Origin: Planctomycetia bacterium
Lineage (GTDB): Bacteria > Planctomycetota > Phycisphaerae > UBA1845 > UTPLA1
Assembly (NCBI GenBank): GCA_015075745.1
Contig: JABTTW010000002.1
Span: 1-64,000 of the forward strand
DNA: 64,000 nt
Reading direction: 5' to 3'
Shown here: positions 17,066 through 24,966 of the stretch, piece after piece
Layout: each line of letters opens with the position of its first letter
Position numbering within the stretch: the stretch's first letter is position 1
Notes under the pieces: generated by a model
Database searches by the model: none
The model's input: only the letters and a program-made list of their open reading frames with translations
Told to the model about the DNA's origin: nothing
Position numbers and translations under genes: made by a program

Positions 17066-19225
17066 TCATCGGCGACGGCCCGCCTTCTGCGTCTGTAAAA
17101 TTGTGCGGCCCTCCAGCTTGTCGAGGATCTCCATGAATCGGGGGCGGTTACGGTAGTTGGTCCGAATGTCGGTCAGCAGCTTGGTCCATTCGGTCTCGCG
17201 CCCCAGCGACTTCAGAATCGGACGCATTTTGCGAAGGTAGCCCGCACAGGCTTCGTACGCCGAGGTATTTGGCTGCTTCAGATTCGAGTCAAGTCCTCGG
17301 CGATAGATTTCCAACGCTCGATCCGGATAGGCAGACACAACCGCCACCGCCACACGGTCAGAATAGTGCGGGTACCCGTGCGCTGCCCATTCGCCCCAGC
17401 CATGGGCTGAGCCTCTCGCGGCAGCGCCCATTTTCTCGTACCACCTGAGCACGTCGTCGGGTCGCTTTCCGGCGATGGCCATTTCCAGCAGCACATCATA
17501 ATGCGGGCGCGGCGTACCGCGCGGAATACGGTCCGACCCCAAAGGCGGCGTCAGATAATCGGGCGTCGGCAGCGGCCAAGCCGAATCAACGGCTCCCCTC
17601 GGTTTGCCCTTGTCACTGACCGACCAGCGAACCGGCGGTTGTCCTGATTCCAAGAATGCGACAGCGGCGGCGCGGACAGGTTCGCCACACTTAGCCCTGT
17701 CGGCGGCGGCGACGAGTTCTTGGAGCCCCGCCACGCTCGGGCGTTCGAAGAAATCGCGAGCAGCATGAGCGGCTACGATGTCCCACCTCTTTCGGCGGCG
17801 GGCCAGTTCACACAACGTCTTGAGCAGCGAAGAGGCGATGCCAGGCCATTTCTCCTGCGTTTTCTCAATGCCCTCACGGGCCCATCGTTCGGCATCTTCG
17901 AGGCGACCCTGTTTGAGCACGTACTTAACCAGCCGCTCATAGCTATGCGTCACCCGGGCTTCGGTTTCGTATAATGCCAGGAGTTCGTCATCTCGCCCGG
18001 CGCGCTCGAGCGCGCGACCCAACCAGCCACTGACATTGTCTCGCTGATAGTTGCGGGTGAAGTCGTCCCCACCCCTCCCGGCAGGCATCTTCCTCAACCG
18101 TTCAGCCAGCCGATCGGCGACGATGGACCAGTCCCCGGGTTGCCATTCGGCACCCAGAACCACGGCGGTGGTTTCGCCCACGATTCCATAATCGTCATGC
18201 AACTCAGCCTCTATCGCCTGGAGAATCTTGTCCGCTGCCGGGCGTTTCGATTTGACCAGGGCGTTAAACACGACCGCCAGACAATCAACAAGCTCCATCG
18301 ACGTTTCGCCTTCGTCGTCCGACTGTTCCACCTGATCCATGCCCCGTTGGATGAGTTCGTCTGCCAGGTCTACCACCTCATCGTGATGCCCCAGTTCATT
18401 CAGCCGCTCCAGCTTATGTTTCAACCGGCTATAGTTAGGCGTGTGGCCTTCATTGCTCCAACGATTCCGCCAACCGATCTCTCCGGTCACGGCGTACAAT
18501 TCGCGCCGGGCCTGATTCACCAACCGGCCGACATCGCCCTTCGCCAGCGCGATGCGCTCCTGAAATTCCTCCCGCAGTTCGGGAAAACGCTCCACAAACG
18601 ACCAAACCAGCCTGGCGAGTTCAACCTGGCTCTTCGTTTGAATGTGTGACTGGATCATCTCATCCCACTGCGCCCGGGTTCGAGGCTTTTCGTCACCGCC
18701 GCGGCTGCTCTTGGAGGTTTTTCGGGCCGGACGGTCATGCTCCGGGGTCTCGAATTCGTCGTCGAAGTTGTCTTCCTCCTCGTCCAAGTCATCTCCGAAT
18801 TCGTCCAGGCCTGCATCAGTTCCCGACAGCCGTTTCCATCGCGGATCATCGGGGTCGGCGACCGGTACCTGATTCCCGTGGGCCATCGCGTCGAGAATCG
18901 CGGTAACGACGGCAACGGCGTGTTTGCAGGCCACTCCGAGGGGACAAGTGCACTTCGATTCAATGCTGTGCGAACGACCCTTGCCCTGCGTGAGCCAGAC
19001 CGCTGTGGTGTAGCGGTCGCTCCCTATGACGGATGCCAGGAGCCGTCCATCTTCTGCCCGGACCAGGTCTTTGACCCGACCCTGCCGCTGGTACGCCCGG
19101 CCACGGGACACGCTGCGACTGCCGGCCCAAAGATCCAGATCGTCCCAGGTTAGCGAACTCCACGTCGTCGTTGCTTCACGTGTCGCGACTCGATCCGTGT
19201 GAGTGTTCTTTCGTTGGCGCCCCAT
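17066..19225 (-). CDS. SWIM zinc-finger protein with helical repeats
   Basis: This 719-aa cytoplasmic protein has an N-terminal SWIM zinc finger (CTCPLGVACKH, pattern CxC...CxH, around residue 90). An acidic linker (Asp/Glu-rich, about residues 130-170) follows, then about 500 residues of helical-repeat character with TPR-like segments (ALERAGRDDELLALYE, LVKYVLKQGRLEDAERWA). SWIM domains mediate DNA or protein contacts. The ATG at 19225 has an AAGGGA site. A longer frame to 19354 exists but lacks a ribosome site. No partner gene adjoins it, and its role is unknown. Confidence 0.85.
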   Translation of the reverse strand: MGRQRKNTHTDRVATREATTTWSSLTWDDLDLWAGSRSVSRGRAYQRQGRVKDLVRAEDGRLLASVIGSDRYTTAVWLTQGKGRSHSIESKCTCPLGVACKHAVAVVTAILDAMAHGNQVPVADPDDPRWKRLSGTDAGLDEFGDDLDEEEDNFDDEFETPEHDRPARKTSKSSRGGDEKPRTRAQWDEMIQSHIQTKSQVELARLVWSFVERFPELREEFQERIALAKGDVGRLVNQARRELYAVTGEIGWRNRWSNEGHTPNYSRLKHKLERLNELGHHDEVVDLADELIQRGMDQVEQSDDEGETSMELVDCLAVVFNALVKSKRPAADKILQAIEAELHDDYGIVGETTAVVLGAEWQPGDWSIVADRLAERLRKMPAGRGGDDFTRNYQRDNVSGWLGRALERAGRDDELLALYETEARVTHSYERLVKYVLKQGRLEDAERWAREGIEKTQEKWPGIASSLLKTLCELARRRKRWDIVAAHAARDFFERPSVAGLQELVAAADRAKCGEPVRAAAVAFLESGQPPVRWSVSDKGKPRGAVDSAWPLPTPDYLTPPLGSDRIPRGTPRPHYDVLLEMAIAGKRPDDVLRWYEKMGAAARGSAHGWGEWAAHGYPHYSDRVAVAVVSAYPDRALEIYRRGLDSNLKQPNTSAYEACAGYLRKMRPILKSLGRETEWTKLLTDIRTNYRNRPRFMEILDKLEGRTILQTQKAGRRR

Positions 19226-19800
19226 TGAAATCCCTTTCGCATCATCCAGGGAATCGCCACGGCGCTCGGCTGCTGACGGAGCGATCGCCACTGGTGCCCG
19301 GCAAGTCGCATAACACTCGCTTGTGCGACGGCACATCATCGTAAGGATGACCACAGACTTGTCCAGAAAGGATCAGATTGCCGGCTCCATGGCCATCTTC
19401 CTTTGGGATGGATCGCGAGCATGCGAAGAAACGGCGGTGCCCTATGAAAGCAGTTCCCGCGGTACCGTCGGTGCCCGATCGGAGCTTGCGCACGTTTTGT
19501 GCACACGAAAAACGCCGTTTGCGCGATTCGATCTCGCCTGTTATCTTGTAATCAGATGACTGGCGGTGCGTAACCTGCTGGTATCTGCGGTCTTATGCAC
19601 GGCTTGATGGTTCGCTCGAAAACGCACGGAGAAGGACCCCAGAGAATGTCTCCCTATCCGATTCTATTTTGACACAGGTATAGACACTTCTAGTGGGGAA
19701 CCTCACCCTCCAACCTCCCCGACGCCGACAGTTTTGTCCACTCCTGCTACAATACGCTGACCCCCGCCGGGTAAACCTCGTACCAGGGATGGCTACACCG
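19226..19800. other. Divergent intergenic region
   Basis: No gene is supported. It holds the upstream region of the SWIM gene on the left and a candidate promoter for the lipoprotein on the right. Several short open frames occur but none has a ribosome site or coding-like composition. Confidence 0.4.
19669..19696 (+). promoter_or_regulatory. Candidate promoter for lipoprotein gene
   Basis: A consensus TTGACA (19669-19674) is followed after 16 bases by a weaker TAGTGG (19691-19696). The predicted leader would be about 100 bases. Confidence 0.35.
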
Positions 19801-20223
19801 ATGCATACCACGACGCATTCACGATTCGCCACGATCCTCGTCCCAATGGTCACGTTTCTCGCCGGCGGCTGCGACGTCAATGTTACACCTCCCGCCGAGG
19901 CCGTCCTCTTCGGCACCTGGCTCCTCGGCTCCTCCGACTCCGGACAGAACGGCAAGGTCTACGTCTTTGACGCCGCCGGTAAACTCACGGAGATCCGCAC
20001 GACCTCCGGCAATACCACGCTCGTGGAGCGCAACGTTCACGGCGCCACGCAGGTTGTCGGCATGAACGTCAGCATCCGCACCAAGGGAAATGTCATCTTC
20101 GAGGGAACCCTCAACGACACCTTGAATCTCATCTCCGGTATGCTGCGATCGGAGTTCACCATTCCCTTCACCAACAACGTTATCTCCACCGATTACGGCG
20201 CCGCCACATTGACCAAGCAATGA
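19801..20223 (+). CDS. Small lipoprotein, beta-rich
   Basis: This 140-aa exported protein has a signal peptide ending in the lipobox LAGGC, so it is probably anchored in the membrane. The mature region reads as successive beta strands (VLFGTWLLGS, GKVYVFDAAGKLTEIRT, NVSIRTKGNVIFEGTL), like a lipocalin-type or repeat barrel domain, but I recognise no family. An in-frame ATG at 19789 is an alternative start. Confidence 0.7.
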   Translation: MHTTTHSRFATILVPMVTFLAGGCDVNVTPPAEAVLFGTWLLGSSDSGQNGKVYVFDAAGKLTEIRTTSGNTTLVERNVHGATQVVGMNVSIRTKGNVIFEGTLNDTLNLISGMLRSEFTIPFTNNVISTDYGAATLTKQ

Positions 20224-20331
20224 CGCACCACGCCCTTGGCAGATTCGTCCTTCGCCGGATTTGCCTGCCCCTGTTCCGCCGGGCAATATACCCGCTCGGA
20301 CGTAATGTCCGAGATAAGAGTGAACTCAGCC

Positions 20332-20580
20332 ATGACCACATCGACCCTGCAGCCCGGCAAGAAAGTCCGCGTCATCCAAACGATTCGTACGCGCGAGGAA
20401 TTGTGGCGGACCCAGGTCGAAGGGGAGGTTGTCACCTTCGATCCGCAGCCGACCGGCAGTTGGTTCGCCCACGGCAAGAACGACAAATACTGGCTGCCGC
20501 GGCTGCGCCTGAAGCGCGCCGACGGTGAGATCGTTGACCTCGTCATCGACGACGAGTCTGAGATCAGGCTCCTCGATTAG
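20332..20580 (+). CDS. Small conserved-looking hypothetical protein
   Basis: This 82-aa beta-rich protein (KVRVIQTIRTREELWRTQ, GEVVTFDPQPTGSWFAHG, YWLPRLRLKRADGEIVDL) has the look of a compact cytoplasmic barrel. No family can be named with confidence. An in-frame ATG at 20305 is an alternative start; neither has a strong ribosome site. Base composition matches neighbouring genes. Confidence 0.65.
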   Translation: MTTSTLQPGKKVRVIQTIRTREELWRTQVEGEVVTFDPQPTGSWFAHGKNDKYWLPRLRLKRADGEIVDLVIDDESEIRLLD

Positions 20581-20730
20581 AGCCGCTCCTCCGATGCATC
20601 CGATCATATAATTCACAAGTCAAATAGCCGTTTAAACGCAATAGCCCCATGGCTTTGCGTTCGCTTTGGCGGTCGGCCGCCGCCCGGTTAGGATGGGTTT
20701 GTCTTAAACGTGAAATGAGGTCTCCCCAGC

Positions 20731-21948
20731 GTGAAGCTCCAGGTTTTCAACGAATACAGCCTCTTAGAGGTCGTCTTGGTCCACCGCCCCGGCGAGGAGA
20801 TCGACCGGCTCACCCACGAGAACATGAAGGCCTTCCTTTTCGAGGACATCCCCTTTCTCGCGCGGATGCAGGACGAGCACGACGAGTTCGTCGATGAGAT
20901 GCGCGAGCGCGGCGTGAAGGTTTTTCATTTGGCCAAGCTGCTCCGCGAACTGATCGACACCCAACCTGACGTTCGGCGAAAACTCATCGACCAGGTCTGC
21001 GCCGCCGAGCGGGCAGGCGGCATCGCCGCCGACCTCCACGATGTCGCGAAGTTTCCCACTGACCTACTCACGAGCATCCTCTTCCGGGGAGTGACGCACA
21101 GTGAGTATCAGGAAATCGTCGGAAAGCCCGCGGCCAGTGCAGCGATGGGCGGCCAGTTCATCCTTCGCCCCGTTCCCAATGCCTACTTCAGCCGCGATCC
21201 CGCCGTCGTCATCGGCAACTGCGCGGTCTCGTGCAAGATGCACTACGTCGAGCGCGTCCGCGAGACCATCATCACTCGCGCCGTTCTGGAGCATCATCCC
21301 GAATTCTCCGTCCACCGAATCGTCTATGGCGCCTCCGATTCTCCGCATGATGACCGTCCGTTCACGGTCGAGGGCGGCGATATCATCGTCCTCAATGAAG
21401 AGGCCGTCCTCGTCGGCGTCAGTGAGCGCACCCGGCTGGAGACGATCGACATCCTCGCCAAGCGCATATTCAGCGAGACGCGCGCCAAGCGGCTTTACGG
21501 CATCCCCATCCCCACCGAACGCACCTTCATGCACCTCGACACGGTCTTCACCATTGTCGATCGCGGCATGGTGGTCTGGTACGCAGGGGTTATGGATCAG
21601 ATCAAGTTCATCAACCAGTTCCAGCCCGACGGCGGCGGCGGCGTGCTGCAAAAAGTGGAAGAGCGATCACTCCCGACCATTCTCAGTGACGAGTTCGGCT
21701 GCGAAGTGACCATCATCCGCACCGGAGGCGGCGACGCCCACTACGCCACGAGGGAACAGCGAACCGACGGCACCAACATTCTCGCCATTGCCCCGAGGGT
21801 CGCCTGCACCTACGAGCGCAACACCCGCACCATCGCCGCCATGGAAAAGGCCGGCGTTGAAGTGGTGAGGGTGGTCGGCTCGGAACTGGTCCGCGGCCTG
21901 GGCGGCCCGCGGTGCATGACCATGCCGCTTCGCCGCGCGGGAAGCTAG
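20731..21948 (+). CDS. arcA: Arginine deiminase
   Basis: This enzyme hydrolyses arginine to citrulline and ammonia. The 405-aa protein has the family's five-fold pentein layout. The catalytic residues are visible: C395 (GGPRCMTMP), H268 (FMHLDTVFT), and the acidic pair E214/D217 in EGGD, with FSRDP also conserved. The start is GTG with a GAGG site 11 bases upstream. Ornithine carbamoyltransferase is encoded 0.8 kb away on the other strand, so arginine could be catabolised, but no carbamate kinase or arginine/ornithine antiporter is present in the window. Identification is strong. Confidence 0.93.
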   Translation: MKLQVFNEYSLLEVVLVHRPGEEIDRLTHENMKAFLFEDIPFLARMQDEHDEFVDEMRERGVKVFHLAKLLRELIDTQPDVRRKLIDQVCAAERAGGIAADLHDVAKFPTDLLTSILFRGVTHSEYQEIVGKPAASAAMGGQFILRPVPNAYFSRDPAVVIGNCAVSCKMHYVERVRETIITRAVLEHHPEFSVHRIVYGASDSPHDDRPFTVEGGDIIVLNEEAVLVGVSERTRLETIDILAKRIFSETRAKRLYGIPIPTERTFMHLDTVFTIVDRGMVVWYAGVMDQIKFINQFQPDGGGGVLQKVEERSLPTILSDEFGCEVTIIRTGGGDAHYATREQRTDGTNILAIAPRVACTYERNTRTIAAMEKAGVEVVRVVGSELVRGLGGPRCMTMPLRRAGS

Positions 21949-22009
21949 CGGTCTGTCTCGCTGGATGCCCCGAAACACACAATCCCCCCCGCGATTCGTA
22001 AAAATAACG

Positions 22010-22040
22010 ATGCCCGGTTGGCGTCGTGCCAACCGGGCAT
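22010..22040. terminator. Bidirectional terminator hairpin
   Basis: ATGCCCGGTTGGC (22010-22022) pairs perfectly with GCCAACCGGGCAT (22028-22040) around a five-base loop. An A-run at 22000-22004 gives a U-tract for the minus strand. It separates convergent arcA and the lipoprotein gene. Confidence 0.8.
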
Positions 22041-22124
22041 GTTTAGCAGAAAAGGAGCAGGAGTAAGGACAGTATTCCATACGCCGACCGGTCTGGGCCG
22101 GTTCGGGGGAAAATCTCTTTTTTT

Positions 22125-22445
22125 CTACCTCTGGCTGCCGCCCACCCGGTAGCTGCGAAACTGACGCTGTGGATTGTTTCGCTCCAGGGCCTCGTTTCCG
22201 CCGAAGTAGTCGCGGTAGTACTCGACAAAATAGGTCTCTTCCGGGGCCTCGTAGGGCCCATCGGTCGCCGGCCAAGGGCTGCGGGCCAGGCGGGTCGCGC
22301 ACGGGGCCGACGGCTCCCTCCCCAAAAGAAGCGTCGGACTCACCGAGGTCATTCTCGGACACTGCGGACTACTGGAGCACCCGGCGGCGATGATCATCGC
22401 GGCCAGGAGGGCCAGTGCTGACAGACATCCAATCGACCTTGCCAT
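22125..22445 (-). CDS. Small lipoprotein, unknown function
   Basis: This 106-aa protein has a signal peptide with lipobox AAGC followed by a Ser-rich start of the mature chain. The rest is low in recognisable structure, with a Tyr/Glu-rich segment (APEETYFVEYYRDYFGG) and an Arg/Gln-rich C-terminus. No family is recognised. It ends before the shared hairpin with arginine deiminase. Confidence 0.6.
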   Translation of the reverse strand: MARSIGCLSALALLAAMIIAAGCSSSPQCPRMTSVSPTLLLGREPSAPCATRLARSPWPATDGPYEAPEETYFVEYYRDYFGGNEALERNNPQRQFRSYRVGGSQR

Positions 22446-22775
22446 CTCTCAATCCCCCCATCGCTCTCGCCGGTACAGAGGGGCAACGACCGTGCCGCGG
22501 GGGTTTGGACGGTCGCGCGCATTCGTCGGAAATCATCGAATTGCGGACGTTCGAAGCGCAACTCGCGCGAAGTGCGGCGATTAGCTTTTTGGCGCCGATC
22601 GCGCCGGGTCCGCAAATGGGTTCCGGCTGTGACGCCTGGTGAAGGCCTGCTGCATGGGCCGACTTCGCGGCTCGTAGCGGACAACGCCTCTGGTGCAACG
22701 CCGTCGGCATCATGGGCCCGCCGCGTTGCCCGGCCGCATCAATTCCGCCGCTCTCTCCGCCGCCAGGCCCCGTTC
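22446..22775. other. Intergenic region between lipoprotein gene and argF
   Basis: The stretch is GC-rich and holds open frames on both strands without ribosome sites. No terminator with a T-tract is visible after argF. Nothing else is supported. Confidence 0.35.
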
Positions 22776-23711
22776 TCAGACAGCGCCGGCGAGGTGAAGC
22801 ATCAGCGCCTTCTGGGCGTGCATTCGATTTTCGGCCTCGTCGAAGATCGCCGAATTCCTGGTCCGCGTTGCGTCGTAGGCGATCTCGTCGCCGTAGTGCG
22901 CCGGCAGGCAGTGCAGCAGCACGCAGTCCGGGTCGGCCATGCCCAGCACCTTCATATCAATCTGATAGCCCTTGAAGATGCGCTTGCGCTCCTCGGCCTC
23001 GGCCTCCTGGCCCATGCTGGCCCACACGTCGGTGTAGAGCACGTCGGCCCCCTTCACCGCGCCGGGCATGTCGCCGCTGACGCTCACGCTGCCGCCCATC
23101 TTCTTCGCGATGGCCTGGCTCTCCTCCACCACCTTCGCCGCGGGCTTATACCCCTCGGGGCTGATGATGGTCACGTGCATGCCTGACATGGCGCCGCCGA
23201 ACATGATCGAGTGGGCCACGTTGTTACCGTCGCCGCAATAGACGAACTTGAGCCCGGCGAGCTTGCCCTTGCGCTCGATGACGGTCTGCAAGTCGGCGAG
23301 AATCTGGCAGGGGTGCTCGTAGTCAGAGAGGCCGTTGATGACCGGGACGCGGGAGGACTTGGCGAGGTCGACGACGATGTCGTGGCCGAAGACGCGGGCC
23401 ATGATCATGTCGGCCATGCGCGAGAGGACAATGGCGATGTCCTCGGTGATCTCGCGCTTGCCGATGCTGATGTCGCTCGGCGAGAGATAGATCGCGTGGC
23501 CGCCCATCTGGGTCATGCCGGCCTCGAAGGAGACGCGCGTGCGCAGGCTGGGCTTCTGGAAGATCATGGCGAGGGTCTTGCCGGTGAACTTGGTGGCGAA
23601 CTCGCCGGGGCTTTTTTTCACCTTCGCGGCGGTCTGGAGGATGGTGGCCAGCTCATCCGGATTGATGTCGGTCATGTTCACGAAGTGTCGGCCTTTAAGC
23701 GGGCTGGGCAT
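22776..23711 (-). CDS. argF: Ornithine carbamoyltransferase
   Basis: This enzyme joins carbamoyl phosphate and ornithine to citrulline in arginine synthesis, or runs in reverse in the deiminase pathway. The 311-aa protein has the carbamoyl-phosphate loop SLRTR (55-59), HPCQ (133-136), the ornithine-binding DVWASMG (228-234) and HCLP (267-270). The length fits the family. The ATG at 23711 gives the usual N-terminus (LKGRHFVNMTDINPDE); the open frame further upstream is not family-like. Whether it serves synthesis or breakdown cannot be told here. Confidence 0.95.
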   Translation of the reverse strand: MPSPLKGRHFVNMTDINPDELATILQTAAKVKKSPGEFATKFTGKTLAMIFQKPSLRTRVSFEAGMTQMGGHAIYLSPSDISIGKREITEDIAIVLSRMADMIMARVFGHDIVVDLAKSSRVPVINGLSDYEHPCQILADLQTVIERKGKLAGLKFVYCGDGNNVAHSIMFGGAMSGMHVTIISPEGYKPAAKVVEESQAIAKKMGGSVSVSGDMPGAVKGADVLYTDVWASMGQEAEAEERKRIFKGYQIDMKVLGMADPDCVLLHCLPAHYGDEIAYDATRTRNSAIFDEAENRMHAQKALMLHLAGAV

Positions 23712-24034
23712 GGGTGGCTGTCTCCTGGTATGAGCCGTCGGGTGGCGGTGCTTTTTGTTTCTCCAACTTAGCGGCGGATATGCTACGAAAAGGGCGCCGG
23801 GCAGTCGAGCGGGGAGGGCAAATCGTCCGTCGGTGAACAGTTTCCGAAGGTGAAAAAAGGGGCCGAGGGGTCCAGGGGCCAAGGTGCCGAGGGTAAAGAC
23901 CAGCGCGTTGCTCGCGCGCAAGTCGTGCAAAATCGAAGGTGACATAAGGTGACACAGTGCTCGGGGAAATCGTGCCAACGCTTGTGGCGGGCATGGGTTG
24001 GGGCGCTTGGAGTTTCCGGCGGTTTTTGGTGAAA

Positions 24035-24069
24035 ACGTCGAAAAGTCGAAACGTCGAAAAGTCGAAATT
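24035..24069. repeat. Short repeat of GTCGAAAA-like units
   Basis: Four close copies of (A)CGTCGAAA/AAGTCGAAA occur in a row with slight variation. The function is unknown and it may be simple slippage. Confidence 0.6.
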
Positions 24070-24318
24070 TGGAGGATCTGACGTCCGAAGCTCGGGGACT
24101 GAGGCGCGAGGCTGCAGGCTGTAGGAGAATGCGTCGGAATATCGGCATGGGGCTTGGAGGGCGAAGGGGCCGAGAGGAATGCTGAGGCGGCGGCAGGGAT
24201 TGCGTTGGCGCTTGGCGATGAATGCGCTGTGGCAACCGGCGTTGCTGGTACCGCTTGCTGACGCGCGCGGCTCGGATTGGGGGCGGGATGGGCGCTGGTC
24301 TATGCATAGCAAAGGAGA

Positions 24319-24380
24319 CACTCATCGCTTGGTGCTCATCGCTTTATCATCATCGCTTTATGCTTGCGCACTCATCGCTT
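24319..24380. repeat. Imperfect repeats of CATCGCTT
   Basis: The octamer CATCGCTT appears four times within 62 bases with irregular spacing, immediately before the first 100-base repeat. Confidence 0.6.
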
Positions 24381-24381
24381 A

Positions 24382-24481
24382 TGGCAGATTGCGCGTTGAT
24401 GCAGCGTTGTATATCAGGAAATGTTCCTTGCGATTCACGTCCGGCAGAGGCGCCGGACGCTACGCAGATGCGCAAGCCGCT
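24382..24481. repeat. 100-base direct repeat, copy 1
   Basis: This copy differs from the one at 24579-24678 at five positions. It contains two small hairpins: AGGAA/TTCCT (24416-24428) and GTCCGGC/GCCGGAC (24439-24458, six-base loop). Confidence 0.85.
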
Positions 24482-24578
24482 CTAATGCTCATAGCTTGAT
24501 ACTTGCTCACTGTCCGCGCCTTGGAAGGGAGGCTGGATTGTATGATTCATTGTGAGAGATGATCGGCGTGAAGTATTG

Positions 24579-24678
24579 TGGCAGATTGCGCGTTGATGCA
24601 GCGTTGTATATCAGGAAAAGTTCCTTGCGACTCACGTCCGGCAGAGGCGCCGGATGCTACACAGATGCTCAAGCCGCT
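24579..24678. repeat. 100-base direct repeat, copy 2
   Basis: This is the second copy, offset by 197 bases. One difference lies in the loop of the first hairpin (24613-24625). Another changes a G-C pair to G-T in the second stem (24636-24655), so both hairpins stay possible. Confidence 0.85.
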
Positions 24679-24966
24679 TTAGCCTGTTTTTCACTCGGTC
24701 GTCTGGGTCCCTGGGGGTCGCCGCTTCCTGCGGGCGAGACGTCCGCACTGCCCGAGCGCTGCAGATACGGTACGATCGAACGAAATCCGCTTTAGAATCT
24801 GTTAGCCTGAACTCGATTCAATCTTTGGATCTCGCCGGCCTCGCCCCATTGAAGGCAGAGCAACCGCAAGGAATGATCGATTCGGTTTAGGCGAAAGAAT
24901 GGCGCAGGACGAGGTCTATCGCCTGATCTTCGCACGGGCATCGCAAAGTCCGTCGAGAGGGCAACT

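Larger units (their letters stand above)
23712..24966. other. 1.25-kb non-coding region with repeats
   Basis: No gene is supported in this stretch between argF and the VWA operon end. It contains short tandem-like repeats (24035-24069 and 24319-24380) and two 95% identical 100-base direct repeats, described separately. Small open frames across the repeats owe their similarity to the repeated DNA. Confidence 0.6.

Noticed and set aside
22572..23186. Plus-strand frame of about 204 codons
   Set aside because: Antisense to ornithine carbamoyltransferase, whose substrate motifs are intact. No ribosome site.
24382..24678. The duplicated element as a CRISPR array
   Set aside because: Only two copies, a 100-base unit and a 97-base gap, with no cas genes. 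The pattern does not fit CRISPR repeats.
24179..24890. Several small frames in the region before the VWA operon
   Set aside because: Their likeness to one another comes from the duplicated 100-base DNA element and they lack ribosome sites.
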